Assembly: GCA_031555615.1 (NCBI GenBank) | Contig: JAVBUF010000040.1 | Location: 1 to 64,000, forward strand | Origin: UBA935 sp031555615 | Lineage (GTDB): Bacteria > Bacillota > Clostridia > Lachnospirales > Lachnospiraceae | Reading direction: 5' to 3' | DNA length: 64,000 nt | Shown: positions 46,780-55,446 of the stretch, piece after piece | Layout: each line of letters opens with the position of its first letter | Numbering within the stretch: position 1 is the first letter of the stretch | The notes under the pieces: generated by a model | Database searches by the model: none | What the model was told of the DNA's origin: nothing | Seen by the model: the letters and a program-made list of their open reading frames with translations, nothing else | Made by a program: the position numbers and the translations under genes

Positions 46780-49644
46780 ATGGCAGCATTACATTTGGAA
46801 TATGGTGAAAAATATAATAAAGAGCAATCATTTATAGAAAAGGATATCCGTAATTATATCGAAACCAACCACCAAGAATATTATGATGACATAATTGTGG
46901 CTGACACCCGATTCCAGGTTTTCTTTCAACTATCCGTACTGCGCACTGGGATTTTAAGCTGGTACCAATTCCATCCAAATGCGCATGTACTGGAAATCGG
47001 CGCCGGCTTTGGTGCATTAACCGGCCTTTTATGTGAAAAGTGTGCCACTGTAACTGCTACTGAACGTTCCGCCTACCGAGCCGAAGCCATGGCGACGCGC
47101 TGGCAGCAGAAGACCAACCTGGATATTTATGCTGGTGAATGGTCTGAGATGGATTTTTTGCAGCAATTCGATTATATTGTTTTAAACGGTATTTTAGAGC
47201 GTGCCTGCTGCGGCAGTAAAGAACGCAGTGCGTATGTGGAATACCTGACCAAACTCAAAGAACTGTTAAAGCCCGGCGGAATTCTTTTGCTTTCTGTGGA
47301 AAATCGCATGGGTATCAAATATTTCTGCGGCGCCGGAGAGCCTCATACCCAAAGATCATTTGATGGGATCAATGGTTATCCGAAGGGAACCTCAGGCTAT
47401 TCATTTACTCATCAGGAACTGGCAGACATCATAGAGACATCAGGTTTCTCTGAACATAAATTCTATTATCCCCTGCCGGATTATAAACTTCCCCAGCTTA
47501 TTTATACGGATTCTTATCTACCTGAGCAGAATCTGAAGGAACGTCTGATTCCCTATTATTACCCCAAAAGCAATATGGTTGCGGTAGAAGCGGATTTATA
47601 TCAGGACGTAATAGAAAATGAAGTATTTCCTTTTTTTGCTAATTCATTTTTAGTGGAATGCGGAAAACAGGAAAGCTTTAGTGACGTAGTATACGCTGCC
47701 TTATCTACAGACCGGGGAAAGAACGGCGGATATGCAACAACCATTCATAAAGATAATCTTGTGAAAAAGCAGACTTTGCATAAAGATGGGCAGGAAAGTG
47801 CCTATAAGCTGTATCAAAACACTGAAGACTTGAAACAGCGGGGGATTCCTGTGGTGGAACAGCAGTGGGAAGGCGATGAGCTGACCATGCCCTTTATTCC
47901 CTTTCCCACCTTGTCTAATTACATCAAAGAGGTAATGCCGGCAGATATTACTTTGTTTGAAAGACTTTTAGATAAGCTTTATTCTTATATTATGCAATCC
48001 TCCGAGCAGGTTACAGGGGGAAAGAACAGGTTGGCAGAGCGATTATGTGATGCGGCAGTGACGGCGGAAGAAAAAGAAAAGATTCAGGTACTGGATTGGG
48101 GGCCGGTACTGAAGCGGGCCTATATGGAATTGATTCCGCTGAATTGTTTTTATGATAAATCAAAAGACCAGTTTCTTTTTTTTGACCAGGAATTCGTGCG
48201 TGAGAACTATCCTGCAAAGTATATATTATTTCGGGCCATTCACTACATTTACTGCTTTACCCCTAATGCAGAAAAACTCCTGCCACAGAAAAACCTGATA
48301 AAGAAATACGGCATGGAGGAAACCAGGGAGTATTATCTGCAGGAGGAGCTTCATTTTTTACATGAAGTCAGAAATCATCAGATGTATGAGCAGTTCTATC
48401 GTTGGACTGATATTGACCGGCAGCAAATCTATAATAATTCAGATAAACTGCGTTCAGAAGAAGAACGGATTGCCAATTATACCGTATCTGATAAGATGAA
48501 GAAAATCTGGAAGGTGGAATTAGATATGCTGGAGCAGGTTGAGCGTATCTGTAAAAGGCATGATCTTACCTATTTTATTCTGCACGGCACTTTATTGGGG
48601 GCGGTACGCCATAAAGGATTTATCCCTTGGGATGATGATCTGGATATCGGTATGTTACGCAAGGATTACGATGCTTTTCTGGAAGCAGCCAGACAGGAAC
48701 TGCAAGAACCATACTTTGTGCAGAATATGTGGACCGAAAAAGAATACTTTATTGGTGGGGTGACCAGAATCCGCAATTCTCATACCACAGGAATACAACA
48801 GGGAGATATTGGATATGCCGGCAACCATGGAATCTGGATTGATATTTTACCCATTGATAATTGTACGGAAGATGACAGACTCTTAAAGAAAAAAGAGAAA
48901 AAAATTAAGCATGCATATGCCTTGTTGGCAGCCCAAATATATGGGGACCAAAAAGCCTTTTTAGGTATGCGGCCCTGGAGATGGCGATGCTGTCGGTTAT
49001 TGGCAAGTGTTTATTCTCATAATGCCCTTTGCCGCAGACTGGATAGTGCAGTGCGCTTATACTCGGATGAGGAAACACGAGATGTGGCGATATTTTCCGG
49101 ATATGAAAAGCATCGGATCCTGAGAAAGGCAGATTTTGCAGATACGATATTGTTGGAATTCGAGGGGCGTAAGCTCCCGGCCCCCATTGGATATGAAAAC
49201 TATCTTTTCATGACGCTGGGAAAGGATTACGGGAAATATCCTCCGGAGGCAGAAAGAAAGCCTAATCACAGTGGAATCTTTGATCCGGAAAAACCTTACA
49301 CAGAATATATGGCAAAGCTTTCCGGTATGTTTGACGATATTAAAGGAAGACAGATCATTCTGTTTGGTGCCGGTATGATGTTTGATGATTATATGCTCAA
49401 ATGGGGCGGGAGGTATCGACCGGCCTTTCTGGTAGATAATGATGAGAGCAAGTGGGGAAGGAAACGGCAGGGAATTGAAATCAAAGCCCCTCAGGAAATA
49501 TTCAAGATTTCGGAGCAGAACCGCCGCGTGATTATCTGCAGTTTTTACTATAAAGAAATACAGAAGCAATTGGAAGAAATGGGTATTTTTGATTATCAGA
49601 TTTATGTACAGAATATAGAGTGGATTGTACAGGCAGAGGCTTAA
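46780..49644 (+). CDS. Methyltransferase / kinase-like / LicD / YGAG four-part fusion
   Basis: This 954-residue protein starts with a class I SAM methyltransferase (VLEIGAGFGALTGLL at 70-84, LKPGGILLLSVENRMG). Residues about 290-560 look kinase-like (KLYQNTEDLKQRGIPVVE, then DQFLFFDQEFVREN), but this part is uncertain. A LicD domain follows (HGTLLGAVRHKGFIPWDDDL, from residue 602, and WIDILPIDNC). The module closes the chain at about 858-954 (ILFGAGMMFDDYMLKWG, FLVDNDESKWG). It could phosphorylate or activate, transfer and methylate a phospho-group on the glycan. GGAGGAAACC precedes the ATG. It is the last module gene. Confidence 0.88.
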   Translation: MAALHLEYGEKYNKEQSFIEKDIRNYIETNHQEYYDDIIVADTRFQVFFQLSVLRTGILSWYQFHPNAHVLEIGAGFGALTGLLCEKCATVTATERSAYRAEAMATRWQQKTNLDIYAGEWSEMDFLQQFDYIVLNGILERACCGSKERSAYVEYLTKLKELLKPGGILLLSVENRMGIKYFCGAGEPHTQRSFDGINGYPKGTSGYSFTHQELADIIETSGFSEHKFYYPLPDYKLPQLIYTDSYLPEQNLKERLIPYYYPKSNMVAVEADLYQDVIENEVFPFFANSFLVECGKQESFSDVVYAALSTDRGKNGGYATTIHKDNLVKKQTLHKDGQESAYKLYQNTEDLKQRGIPVVEQQWEGDELTMPFIPFPTLSNYIKEVMPADITLFERLLDKLYSYIMQSSEQVTGGKNRLAERLCDAAVTAEEKEKIQVLDWGPVLKRAYMELIPLNCFYDKSKDQFLFFDQEFVRENYPAKYILFRAIHYIYCFTPNAEKLLPQKNLIKKYGMEETREYYLQEELHFLHEVRNHQMYEQFYRWTDIDRQQIYNNSDKLRSEEERIANYTVSDKMKKIWKVELDMLEQVERICKRHDLTYFILHGTLLGAVRHKGFIPWDDDLDIGMLRKDYDAFLEAARQELQEPYFVQNMWTEKEYFIGGVTRIRNSHTTGIQQGDIGYAGNHGIWIDILPIDNCTEDDRLLKKKEKKIKHAYALLAAQIYGDQKAFLGMRPWRWRCCRLLASVYSHNALCRRLDSAVRLYSDEETRDVAIFSGYEKHRILRKADFADTILLEFEGRKLPAPIGYENYLFMTLGKDYGKYPPEAERKPNHSGIFDPEKPYTEYMAKLSGMFDDIKGRQIILFGAGMMFDDYMLKWGGRYRPAFLVDNDESKWGRKRQGIEIKAPQEIFKISEQNRRVIICSFYYKEIQKQLEEMGIFDYQIYVQNIEWIVQAEA

Positions 49645-49671
49645 AGATATGATTAAAAATGGAGACTAAAT

Positions 49672-50097
49672 ATGAAACAATTTAAAACAGGTTACGTTCC
49701 CGGAGTATTTGACTTATTTCATATCGGGCACTTAAACCTACTTAAAAATTCAAAAGAACAATGCGAGTATCTGATTGCAGGGGTTTTAAGCGATGAACTG
49801 GTAATGCATTTCAAGAACCGTCGCCCTTATATCCCCTTTGCGGAACGGATGGAAATCGTCCAGGCCATCAAATATGTGGATCAGGTAGTGGAGGTCAATT
49901 TTGCCAATACCGTAAAAATAGAAGCATGGAAACAGCTGCATTTCGATGTTCACTTTTCAGGCAATGACCATGGCCCTGACTGGGATGAGGACCTGAAGCA
50001 GCTCCAGGCGGCAGGCTCTACAATGGTATTCCTCCCCTACACGGAAAGTACCAGTTCCACCCAGATCAGAGGCTTGATTGATAAAGGCCTTGCATAA
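49672..50097 (+). CDS. TagD-like glycerol-3-phosphate cytidylyltransferase family protein
   Basis: A single-domain nucleotidyltransferase of 141 residues with GVFDLFHIGHLNLLKN (the HxGH motif), an RPYIPFAERMEIVQ loop, and the closing STSSTQIRGLI, which corresponds to the ISSTxIR motif. It forms a CDP-polyol or similar donor, and the LicD domain of the preceding gene is its obvious user. It starts 27 nt after that gene, with GGAGAC before the ATG. The substrate (glycerol phosphate or ribitol-like) cannot be told from sequence. Confidence 0.92.
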   Translation: MKQFKTGYVPGVFDLFHIGHLNLLKNSKEQCEYLIAGVLSDELVMHFKNRRPYIPFAERMEIVQAIKYVDQVVEVNFANTVKIEAWKQLHFDVHFSGNDHGPDWDEDLKQLQAAGSTMVFLPYTESTSSTQIRGLIDKGLA

Positions 50098-50108
50098 AAG
50101 GATTAGCC

Positions 50109-51443
50109 ATGAAGAATACAACTAAGATAACATTAAAGGGCAGTGCCGGACTCCGTCTGTCCCTGTATACAGGTATGCTGGAATCGGGTTTCCCGGATCG
50201 TTTTTCCACTTTGCATTTTTACCATGCATTCCCGGGGGACCGGCTCCACCTCCTGAATCAACAATATGAGTATGCAGTTGCAGTCTACTCCCTTGACCGG
50301 GAGGAGACTTTTCTTTATACCTACTCTTATCAAAAGGAAGAAAACTGGTCCACCTATACCGGTAATTTGACTCCGGATTCTTACAGCCAGGAGGACTTCA
50401 CCTTCCCCTCAGAATGCTATTTCCGCATCAATCTGAAAAGATGTGATGGGGCACCTTTCAACGAAGGATTAAAGGTAATGGATCAAATCATTGAATTTCT
50501 GTCAACCGAAAGTCAGTATACCAACAAGGATTGGTTCCGGGAAGAAATAGACAAAGTGGCATTGGAAGTAAACCGGTCCATGTCAGTTCGTGAACCTGAT
50601 TCCATGTCATTTATCCTTTTGACAGACTCCCATTATGTGGTAAACGGAACCTGGGAAGACACAGTTCGTAATATATCTGCCGTGACCGCAAGAACGCATC
50701 CGGATGGGATCATCCACTTGGGAGATTTGACGGATGGAATGGTTAGCCGTGAAGTAACGGAAGATTATGTTAACCAAACTATGGAAGATATGAAAAGTTT
50801 GGGTCTGCCGCTATATCTTGCTTTAGGTAATCATGATTCTAACTATTTTTACAACAATCCGGATAAATTTACCGAGGAAGAACAGTATCAGCTTTATTTA
50901 CGGGAAATCAATCAGGAACATTCGAAACTATACTATTATAAAGACATGGAAAAGATTAGAACACGCTTTATTTTTCTGCATTCTTTTGATGATACCCAGA
51001 TGGTTCGTTATGGATTTTCGGATGAAGAGGTAATTTGGTTTGAACAGGTGCTGACAGAGGTGCCGGAAGGCTTCAGGGTGTTGATTTTCAGCCATGTACC
51101 ACCTTTGCCGGAGATTCATTTCTGGAGTGATCAAATCAGAAACGGTGAACGGATGATTGAGTTGGCCGAGTCATACGCTCGAACTCCGGGTCGAACAGTA
51201 TTGGGCTGGATCCACGGACATAACCATGCCGATCAGATTTATCGTAAAAGAGTATTTCCGATTATTTCACGGGGATGTAACAAATGTGAATATTTCCTTG
51301 ACAAAAAGCCGGAGGGAGCCATCACTTATGAGCGCCGCCCCGGCGATGTGAGTCAGGATCTGTGGGATGTGCTGATATTGTCGGCACATCAGGAGGAGCT
51401 ACATTTTGTTCGCTTTGGAGCAGGGGGATCTGCAATGAATTAA
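50109..51443 (+). CDS. Calcineurin-like metallophosphoesterase with N-terminal beta domain
   Basis: Residues about 175-420 contain all metallophosphatase motifs: LLTDSHYV, IHLGDLTDG, ALGNHDSN, IFSHVPP and GWIHGHNHAD. The first 150 residues look like a beta-sandwich (FYHAFPGDRLHLLN, ECYFRINLKRCDG). No signal peptide is seen. It closes the operon behind the cytidylyltransferase and may turn over a phosphodiester or nucleotide-linked intermediate. It converges on the third flagellin gene; the 113 bases between contain no strong terminator that I can see. Confidence 0.9.
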   Translation: MKNTTKITLKGSAGLRLSLYTGMLESGFPDRFSTLHFYHAFPGDRLHLLNQQYEYAVAVYSLDREETFLYTYSYQKEENWSTYTGNLTPDSYSQEDFTFPSECYFRINLKRCDGAPFNEGLKVMDQIIEFLSTESQYTNKDWFREEIDKVALEVNRSMSVREPDSMSFILLTDSHYVVNGTWEDTVRNISAVTARTHPDGIIHLGDLTDGMVSREVTEDYVNQTMEDMKSLGLPLYLALGNHDSNYFYNNPDKFTEEEQYQLYLREINQEHSKLYYYKDMEKIRTRFIFLHSFDDTQMVRYGFSDEEVIWFEQVLTEVPEGFRVLIFSHVPPLPEIHFWSDQIRNGERMIELAESYARTPGRTVLGWIHGHNHADQIYRKRVFPIISRGCNKCEYFLDKKPEGAITYERRPGDVSQDLWDVLILSAHQEELHFVRFGAGGSAMN

Positions 51444-51556
51444 TACTCCCCAATATTTTGAGCAAAGATGATTGACACATTTTCTGCATATGTGCGAAAA
51501 AGCGATTAATGATTAGGCAGTCACATGCATATCGACAAAGGTCTGAGATACAGCGG

Positions 51557-52993
51557 TTATTGCAATAATGAAAGAATACCCTGGCTGCTTTGATTAGCTT
51601 GTGCCAACATGGCCTGCCCAGCCTGCAGCAGAATCTGATCGACGCTGTAAGCAACCATTTCAGTTGCCATATCAGTATCACGAATAGTGCTTTCGGCACT
51701 TTGGGTATTTTCTACTTGATTATTAAGATTGCTGATGGTATGCTCCAGGCGGTTCTGATAAGTACCCATGCGGCTGCGTTCTCCGCTGACAAAAGAAGAT
51801 GCCCGCTTCAAAAGGTCGATGGCGTTTGCAGACCCTTGAGGAGTTCTAACATCAATGTTTGCTATATTCAGATTCTCAATTCTCATGTTTGGAAGTACAA
51901 TTTTAATAATTTCCTGGTCGGCGGCATTGGTTCCGACCAGCAGATTTTTAACATTTCCAGGTGTTGATTCGATTTCACTACGGGCAACGCCCGGACCAAA
52001 TTTACCATATCCGCCCCAGGCGGTGGCAGCATAATCGGTATAGGAATTATCTAAGGTGGCTCCGGCTGGCAAGGAATCCTGAAACAGGTAATTATTGGGC
52101 CGTTCATCGTAAATAATCAATTCATTGGGATTATCAGGGTTTTTGGTAAACTTGGTATAATGGTTGTTGGGAGTTTCGGTTGTAACAGCTAAAACACGAT
52201 CCAGAAGCTCTTCACCCGTTTGCGTCCCATCGATTCCCACGTTATAAATAATGTGATTGCCGCTATATGAGATACTGCTGTCTGTACCGGATGTAAATTC
52301 CACACTGTAATGACTATCACAGGTACAGCAGGTAGTATAAAAACCATTTCCGATTAAGGCATCTATTTGAGAAGGAGAACCTGTGAAACTGCTAAAATCC
52401 AAAAAGGCAGCTTCATGGGAAACGGCGACAGTATCATGAGTTGCCGGTATGGTACTGTTATCTGTATAAGCATCTTGGGTAGTATAGCTCTGAGAGAGGG
52501 AGCCGGTGCTGGGATAGGAGACCCAGTTAGGCAGTCCGCCAGTATAATTAACACCCCTATCAATCGTAATAGGTGGTCCTAACAGAAGCGGCTGCTCATT
52601 AAAGGTGGTTTTATGTGAAATGGCACCAACTTCTTTCTTTAACTGTTCGATTTCGGCCTGGATATACTCCCGGTCATCGGCAGTATTGGTTTCATTGGCA
52701 GCTTTGATAGACAACTCGTCCATACGGTGGAGCATATCATGTATCTCACTCATCGCACCGTCGGCGATTTGCACCATGGAAATGCCGTCTTGAGCATTGG
52801 CTGATGCCTGTGTAAGCCCCCTGATTTGACGGCGCATCTTCTCGGAAATAGCCAAACCCGCCGCGTCATCTGCACCGCGGTTGATTTTATATCCGGAGGA
52901 TAGTTTTTCAGTTTTTTTAGCTGAACTGGTATGAGTACGGCCATAAATATTGGCGGCATTCATAGCCTGCAGATTGGTTTGAACACTAAGCAT
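51557..52993 (-). CDS. Flagellin, long type with cysteine-containing central insert
   Basis: Conserved flagellin ends (SVQTNLQAMNAANIYG, KLSSGYKINRGADDAAGLAI; IRDTDMATEMV, QASQGILSLLQ-like ANQSSQGILSLLQ) enclose a central region of about 230 residues, absent from the short flagellins. That insert has a Tyr/Ser/Thr-rich opening and the unusual TTCCTCDSHYSVEF at about residue 219, then IIYNVGIDG and LIIYDER. The frame is open to 53011, but the ATG ending at 52993 follows GGAGG by 5 nt. It has its own sigma-D promoter and a short leader without the hairpin seen at 522-538. Confidence 0.95.
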   Translation of the reverse strand: MLSVQTNLQAMNAANIYGRTHTSSAKKTEKLSSGYKINRGADDAAGLAISEKMRRQIRGLTQASANAQDGISMVQIADGAMSEIHDMLHRMDELSIKAANETNTADDREYIQAEIEQLKKEVGAISHKTTFNEQPLLLGPPITIDRGVNYTGGLPNWVSYPSTGSLSQSYTTQDAYTDNSTIPATHDTVAVSHEAAFLDFSSFTGSPSQIDALIGNGFYTTCCTCDSHYSVEFTSGTDSSISYSGNHIIYNVGIDGTQTGEELLDRVLAVTTETPNNHYTKFTKNPDNPNELIIYDERPNNYLFQDSLPAGATLDNSYTDYAATAWGGYGKFGPGVARSEIESTPGNVKNLLVGTNAADQEIIKIVLPNMRIENLNIANIDVRTPQGSANAIDLLKRASSFVSGERSRMGTYQNRLEHTISNLNNQVENTQSAESTIRDTDMATEMVAYSVDQILLQAGQAMLAQANQSSQGILSLLQ

Positions 52994-53028
52994 TGAGGCC
53001 TCCATGCGCAAAGATACTTGATATGGTA

Positions 53029-53056
53029 TATATCGGGTGATTTAAAAAAAAATTAA
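53029..53056 (-). promoter_or_regulatory. Sigma-D type promoter of the long flagellin
   Basis: On the - strand, TTAA (53053-53056) is followed by CCGATATA (53036-53029) after 16 nt. The -10 element is perfect and the -35 is one change from TAAA. The predicted leader is only about 30 nt. Confidence 0.75.
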
Positions 53057-53217
53057 CATTTCGTCATATAAAAAAATTTAGTTGCATTTTTATAAATTAG
53101 ACGGTATTCTAAAAGTAATCAGAGAGGACATTCGTTCCTTTCTACTTTAGTAATTATCATTCTAATCTATCATGTTCTGCATAAACACATGCAGGCAATC
53201 TAAGGAGGAAACCGTCT

Positions 53218-54237
53218 ATGACAAAAAAGAAAAGTAAGTACTTAGGGAAAAGGTATTTTAACGGGAAGCACAAGGATTTTTTGTTTCGGTACATTTTGTC
53301 GAACAAAAGAGTATTATTAGAACTTTACAATGCGTTAAACGGTACCGAATACCGGAATCCTGATGATTTGATCATCAACACCCTTGAAGATGTAGTCTAT
53401 CTTGGTTATAAAAATGACCTGTCCTTCCTGATCGGGAATACGCTTAATCTGTATGAACACCAAAGTACTGTGAATCCCAATATGCCATTAAGAGGGCTGC
53501 TGTATATGGCGGCGTTGTATGAAAGTTATGTAACAATGCAGGGGGAGAATTTATATGGGGCGAAGCAGATCCCATTACCGTTTCCCCAATACATAGTGTT
53601 CATAAATGCTGAGAAAGAGATGCCGGAACAGCAGGTACTGCGGTTATCAGATGCTTTTCAGAAGGTGTCCGGTGAGGGCAGCGGCAGATCCGGACCATGC
53701 CTGGAAGTAACGGCAACGATGCTGAATATTAATCATGGGCATAATCAGGAGATATTAAACAAGTGCAGTAAGCTGGAGGAATATACGATCTTTGTGGAAA
53801 GGGTTCGCTTTTACTTAAATAAAAATAAGGATATCAGAGAAGCCCTTGAATGGGCAATGGATGATTGCATTGATAACGACATATTAAAAGACATCTTATT
53901 AAAGAACAAGGCGGAGGTAACGAGAATGTTATTGACAGAGTTTGATGCGAGAAAATACAAAAAACAACTGCGAAAGGAAGCGAAAGAAGAGGGCTGGGAG
54001 GAAGGCCGGAAGGAAGGAATGGAAGCCGGGATGGCAGCCGGAATGGAAGCTGGAATGGCAGCCGGAATGGAAGCTGGAATGGAAGCTGGAATAGCGACAG
54101 GAATGGAAGTAGGAATAACCCGGTTGAATAAATTGAATGCCTATCTTCTGAAAGAAGGTAAAATGGATGAACTGGAAAGGTCGATATCCGATCAGACCTT
54201 TCAACAGGATCTTCTTAAACAATATAATATTGAATAA
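53218..54237 (+). CDS. Rpn family PD-(D/E)XK nuclease / putative transposase
   Basis: Rpn proteins are recombination-promoting nucleases found in many copies in Clostridia. The family is shown by the N-terminal LGKRYFNGKHKDFLFRYILS, the nuclease core DLSFLIGNTLNLYEHQSTV (D...E-x-Q), LRGLLYMAALYESY and the late WAMDDCIDNDILKDIL. The C-terminal part contains a tetrapeptide tract (GMEA/GMAA) coded by 12-bp repeats and ends TFQQDLLKQYNIE. AAGGAGGAAACC precedes the ATG. It is a mobile-type gene at the island's right edge; no terminal repeats were found around it. Confidence 0.92.
   Translation: MTKKKSKYLGKRYFNGKHKDFLFRYILSNKRVLLELYNALNGTEYRNPDDLIINTLEDVVYLGYKNDLSFLIGNTLNLYEHQSTVNPNMPLRGLLYMAALYESYVTMQGENLYGAKQIPLPFPQYIVFINAEKEMPEQQVLRLSDAFQKVSGEGSGRSGPCLEVTATMLNINHGHNQEILNKCSKLEEYTIFVERVRFYLNKNKDIREALEWAMDDCIDNDILKDILLKNKAEVTRMLLTEFDARKYKKQLRKEAKEEGWEEGRKEGMEAGMAAGMEAGMAAGMEAGMEAGIATGMEVGITRLNKLNAYLLKEGKMDELERSISDQTFQQDLLKQYNIE
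54016..54111 (+). repeat. 12-bp tandem repeat inside the Rpn gene
   Basis: Eight units of the type GGAATGGAAGCT / GGAATGGCAGCC encode GMEA GMAA GMEA GMAA GMEA GMEA GIAT GMEV. Copy number can change by slippage without shifting frame. Confidence 0.9.
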
Positions 54238-54248
54238 TTGAAATATTT

Positions 54249-54286
54249 ATGCAGATAGCAGCAAATTAAATACCTGCTATCTGCAT
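54249..54286. terminator. Bidirectional terminator between the Rpn gene and the - strand glycosyltransferase
   Basis: A perfect 13-bp stem (ATGCAGATAGCAG 54249-54261 with CTGCTATCTGCAT 54274-54286) and 12-nt loop serve two convergent genes. A T-rich tail (GATTTT) follows on +. The stop codon of the - strand gene (54266) lies inside the loop. Confidence 0.85.
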
Positions 54287-55414
54287 GATTTTAATCAATT
54301 GATTTTTAAAGGTAAAAAATTCAGTCGTCTTCCGCAGCCCATTGGCCGCAATTTCCAGGCGTTCTTCTTCATGTCCCAAATAATAACCGGCCTTATCTAA
54401 GGCATCTTCCATACTTTCATAAATCACGATATCCGATCCCGGTTCAAAATATTCCATCAGCTCGGCCTGATAATTGGAAAATAACAGCCCGCCGGAGCCC
54501 AGAATATCCAAAGCCCGCAAAGGAATCCCTGATTGAATGCATTTTAAAGTCGGATTAAGATTGATCCGGCTTGCTTTAAAAACCTTGGGCATATCATCAA
54601 AATAAGAAACTGTTCCCCGGTAGGATATTTGTGGTGGCAGTTCAGGAACCTGGCGGGAATATAGTACAGTCTGATGCCGACGGCTTAAAAGGGTGAGCAG
54701 CTGAAGACGCTCCAGGCGGGTAACCTGTGTTGCCATGGCGATGGACAGCTCCGGCCGATTCAGTTCAATTTCCTGCCCCACCCGAGTATGCGACTGGCGA
54801 ATTCTTTCGATAAGTTCTTCCGAAATCATATCATTTATCAGATAACATCCATATAAGAGTAATTGCGTTTGGATGATACTGTCGATATAACCCTTATCGT
54901 AATCAGACAACGGAGCGGTGATGACCGGCAGCATCGATTGATAAATCTGCCCCACCATGGAAATATCACAGCCAAAGCGTGCCATGTCTGCTGCCGTTAG
55001 CTGTAGTGCTGACAGCCGCTCAATATTGACACCCAGGGGCATATGATAAACGGTATTGTATCCCTTATTTCTAATGGATTCGAATTCCAGCCGGTCAAAC
55101 AGGAAGATATAGTTGGTAGAGTAATGAAATGTTTCCAATTTCTTGTAGGAAAGCGGACTGTCATAACTCCAGGAAATATACTTGATATTATGGGCATGAC
55201 AGAGCTTAGCCACCAAAGGGAAATAATTGATGCTCATAACGCAGTCATATTGATCGGCAGAAAGATAACCGGAAAATCGACTGCAAAAAAAATCATCTTC
55301 ATAGATATCTTTAAAGTTATAATATATATTTTTACAGATGATGCCCTGCTTTTTTAAATAGTAAATCAGATCATTCTGGGTATATGCTCCCATGTCGTAT
55401 AATAAGATTTTCAT
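54266..55414 (-). CDS. CgeB/DUF3880-like glycosyltransferase
   Basis: A GT-B-like protein of 382 residues. The N-domain has YDCVMSINYFPLVAKLC and YISWSYDSPLSY; the C-domain has VFKASRINLNPTLKCIQSG, then DILGSGGLLFSNYQAELMEYF, the CgeB/Glyco_trans_1_2 pattern. The same elements make the C-terminal half of the gene at 1993 and the divergent gene at 55526. Related proteins occur next to flagellin genes and in spore maturation loci. It has a good promoter in the shared divergent region. Confidence 0.9.
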   Translation of the reverse strand: MKILLYDMGAYTQNDLIYYLKKQGIICKNIYYNFKDIYEDDFFCSRFSGYLSADQYDCVMSINYFPLVAKLCHAHNIKYISWSYDSPLSYKKLETFHYSTNYIFLFDRLEFESIRNKGYNTVYHMPLGVNIERLSALQLTAADMARFGCDISMVGQIYQSMLPVITAPLSDYDKGYIDSIIQTQLLLYGCYLINDMISEELIERIRQSHTRVGQEIELNRPELSIAMATQVTRLERLQLLTLLSRRHQTVLYSRQVPELPPQISYRGTVSYFDDMPKVFKASRINLNPTLKCIQSGIPLRALDILGSGGLLFSNYQAELMEYFEPGSDIVIYESMEDALDKAGYYLGHEEERLEIAANGLRKTTEFFTFKNQLIKIMQIAGI

Positions 55415-55446
55415 GCTATCACCTCATTTTGATTTTCCAATTATCT

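Larger units (their letters stand above)
19446..49644 (+). other. Run of 20 consecutive genes each carrying a YGAG (Rossmann-like) module
   Basis: All 20 accepted genes between these limits carry a module of about 90-110 residues: strand 1 + glycine turn, helix, strand 2 ending in ID/CDN/VDN, a Gly-containing loop, strand 3 (V or P-V) and a hydrophobic strand such as AIIVT followed by an EI-x-x-x-L helix. It resembles the N-terminal Rossmann domain of PglD/NeuD-type acetyltransferases and CoA_binding_3. It is N-terminal in six genes (19446, 20671, 25798, 28303, 30775, 43052) and C-terminal in fourteen. None of the flanking genes have it. Confidence 0.85.

Noticed and set aside
49057..49569. 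170-codon ORF on the - strand
   Set aside because: It is antisense to the LicD-module fusion and has no promoter, start signal or family match.
19446..49644. Reading the locus as a nonribosomal or polyketide pathway because of the FkbH and ACP genes
   Set aside because: No ketosynthase, acyltransferase, adenylation or condensation domains occur; all neighbours are glycan enzymes.
19446..49644. Reading the locus as a capsule or O-antigen cluster
   Set aside because: No flippase, polymerase, chain-length regulator or polyprenyl-phosphate sugar transferase was found, and flagellin genes flank it.
54016..54111. CRISPR-like repeats
   Set aside because: Units are 12 bp, contiguous and in frame inside a coding region; there are no spacers.
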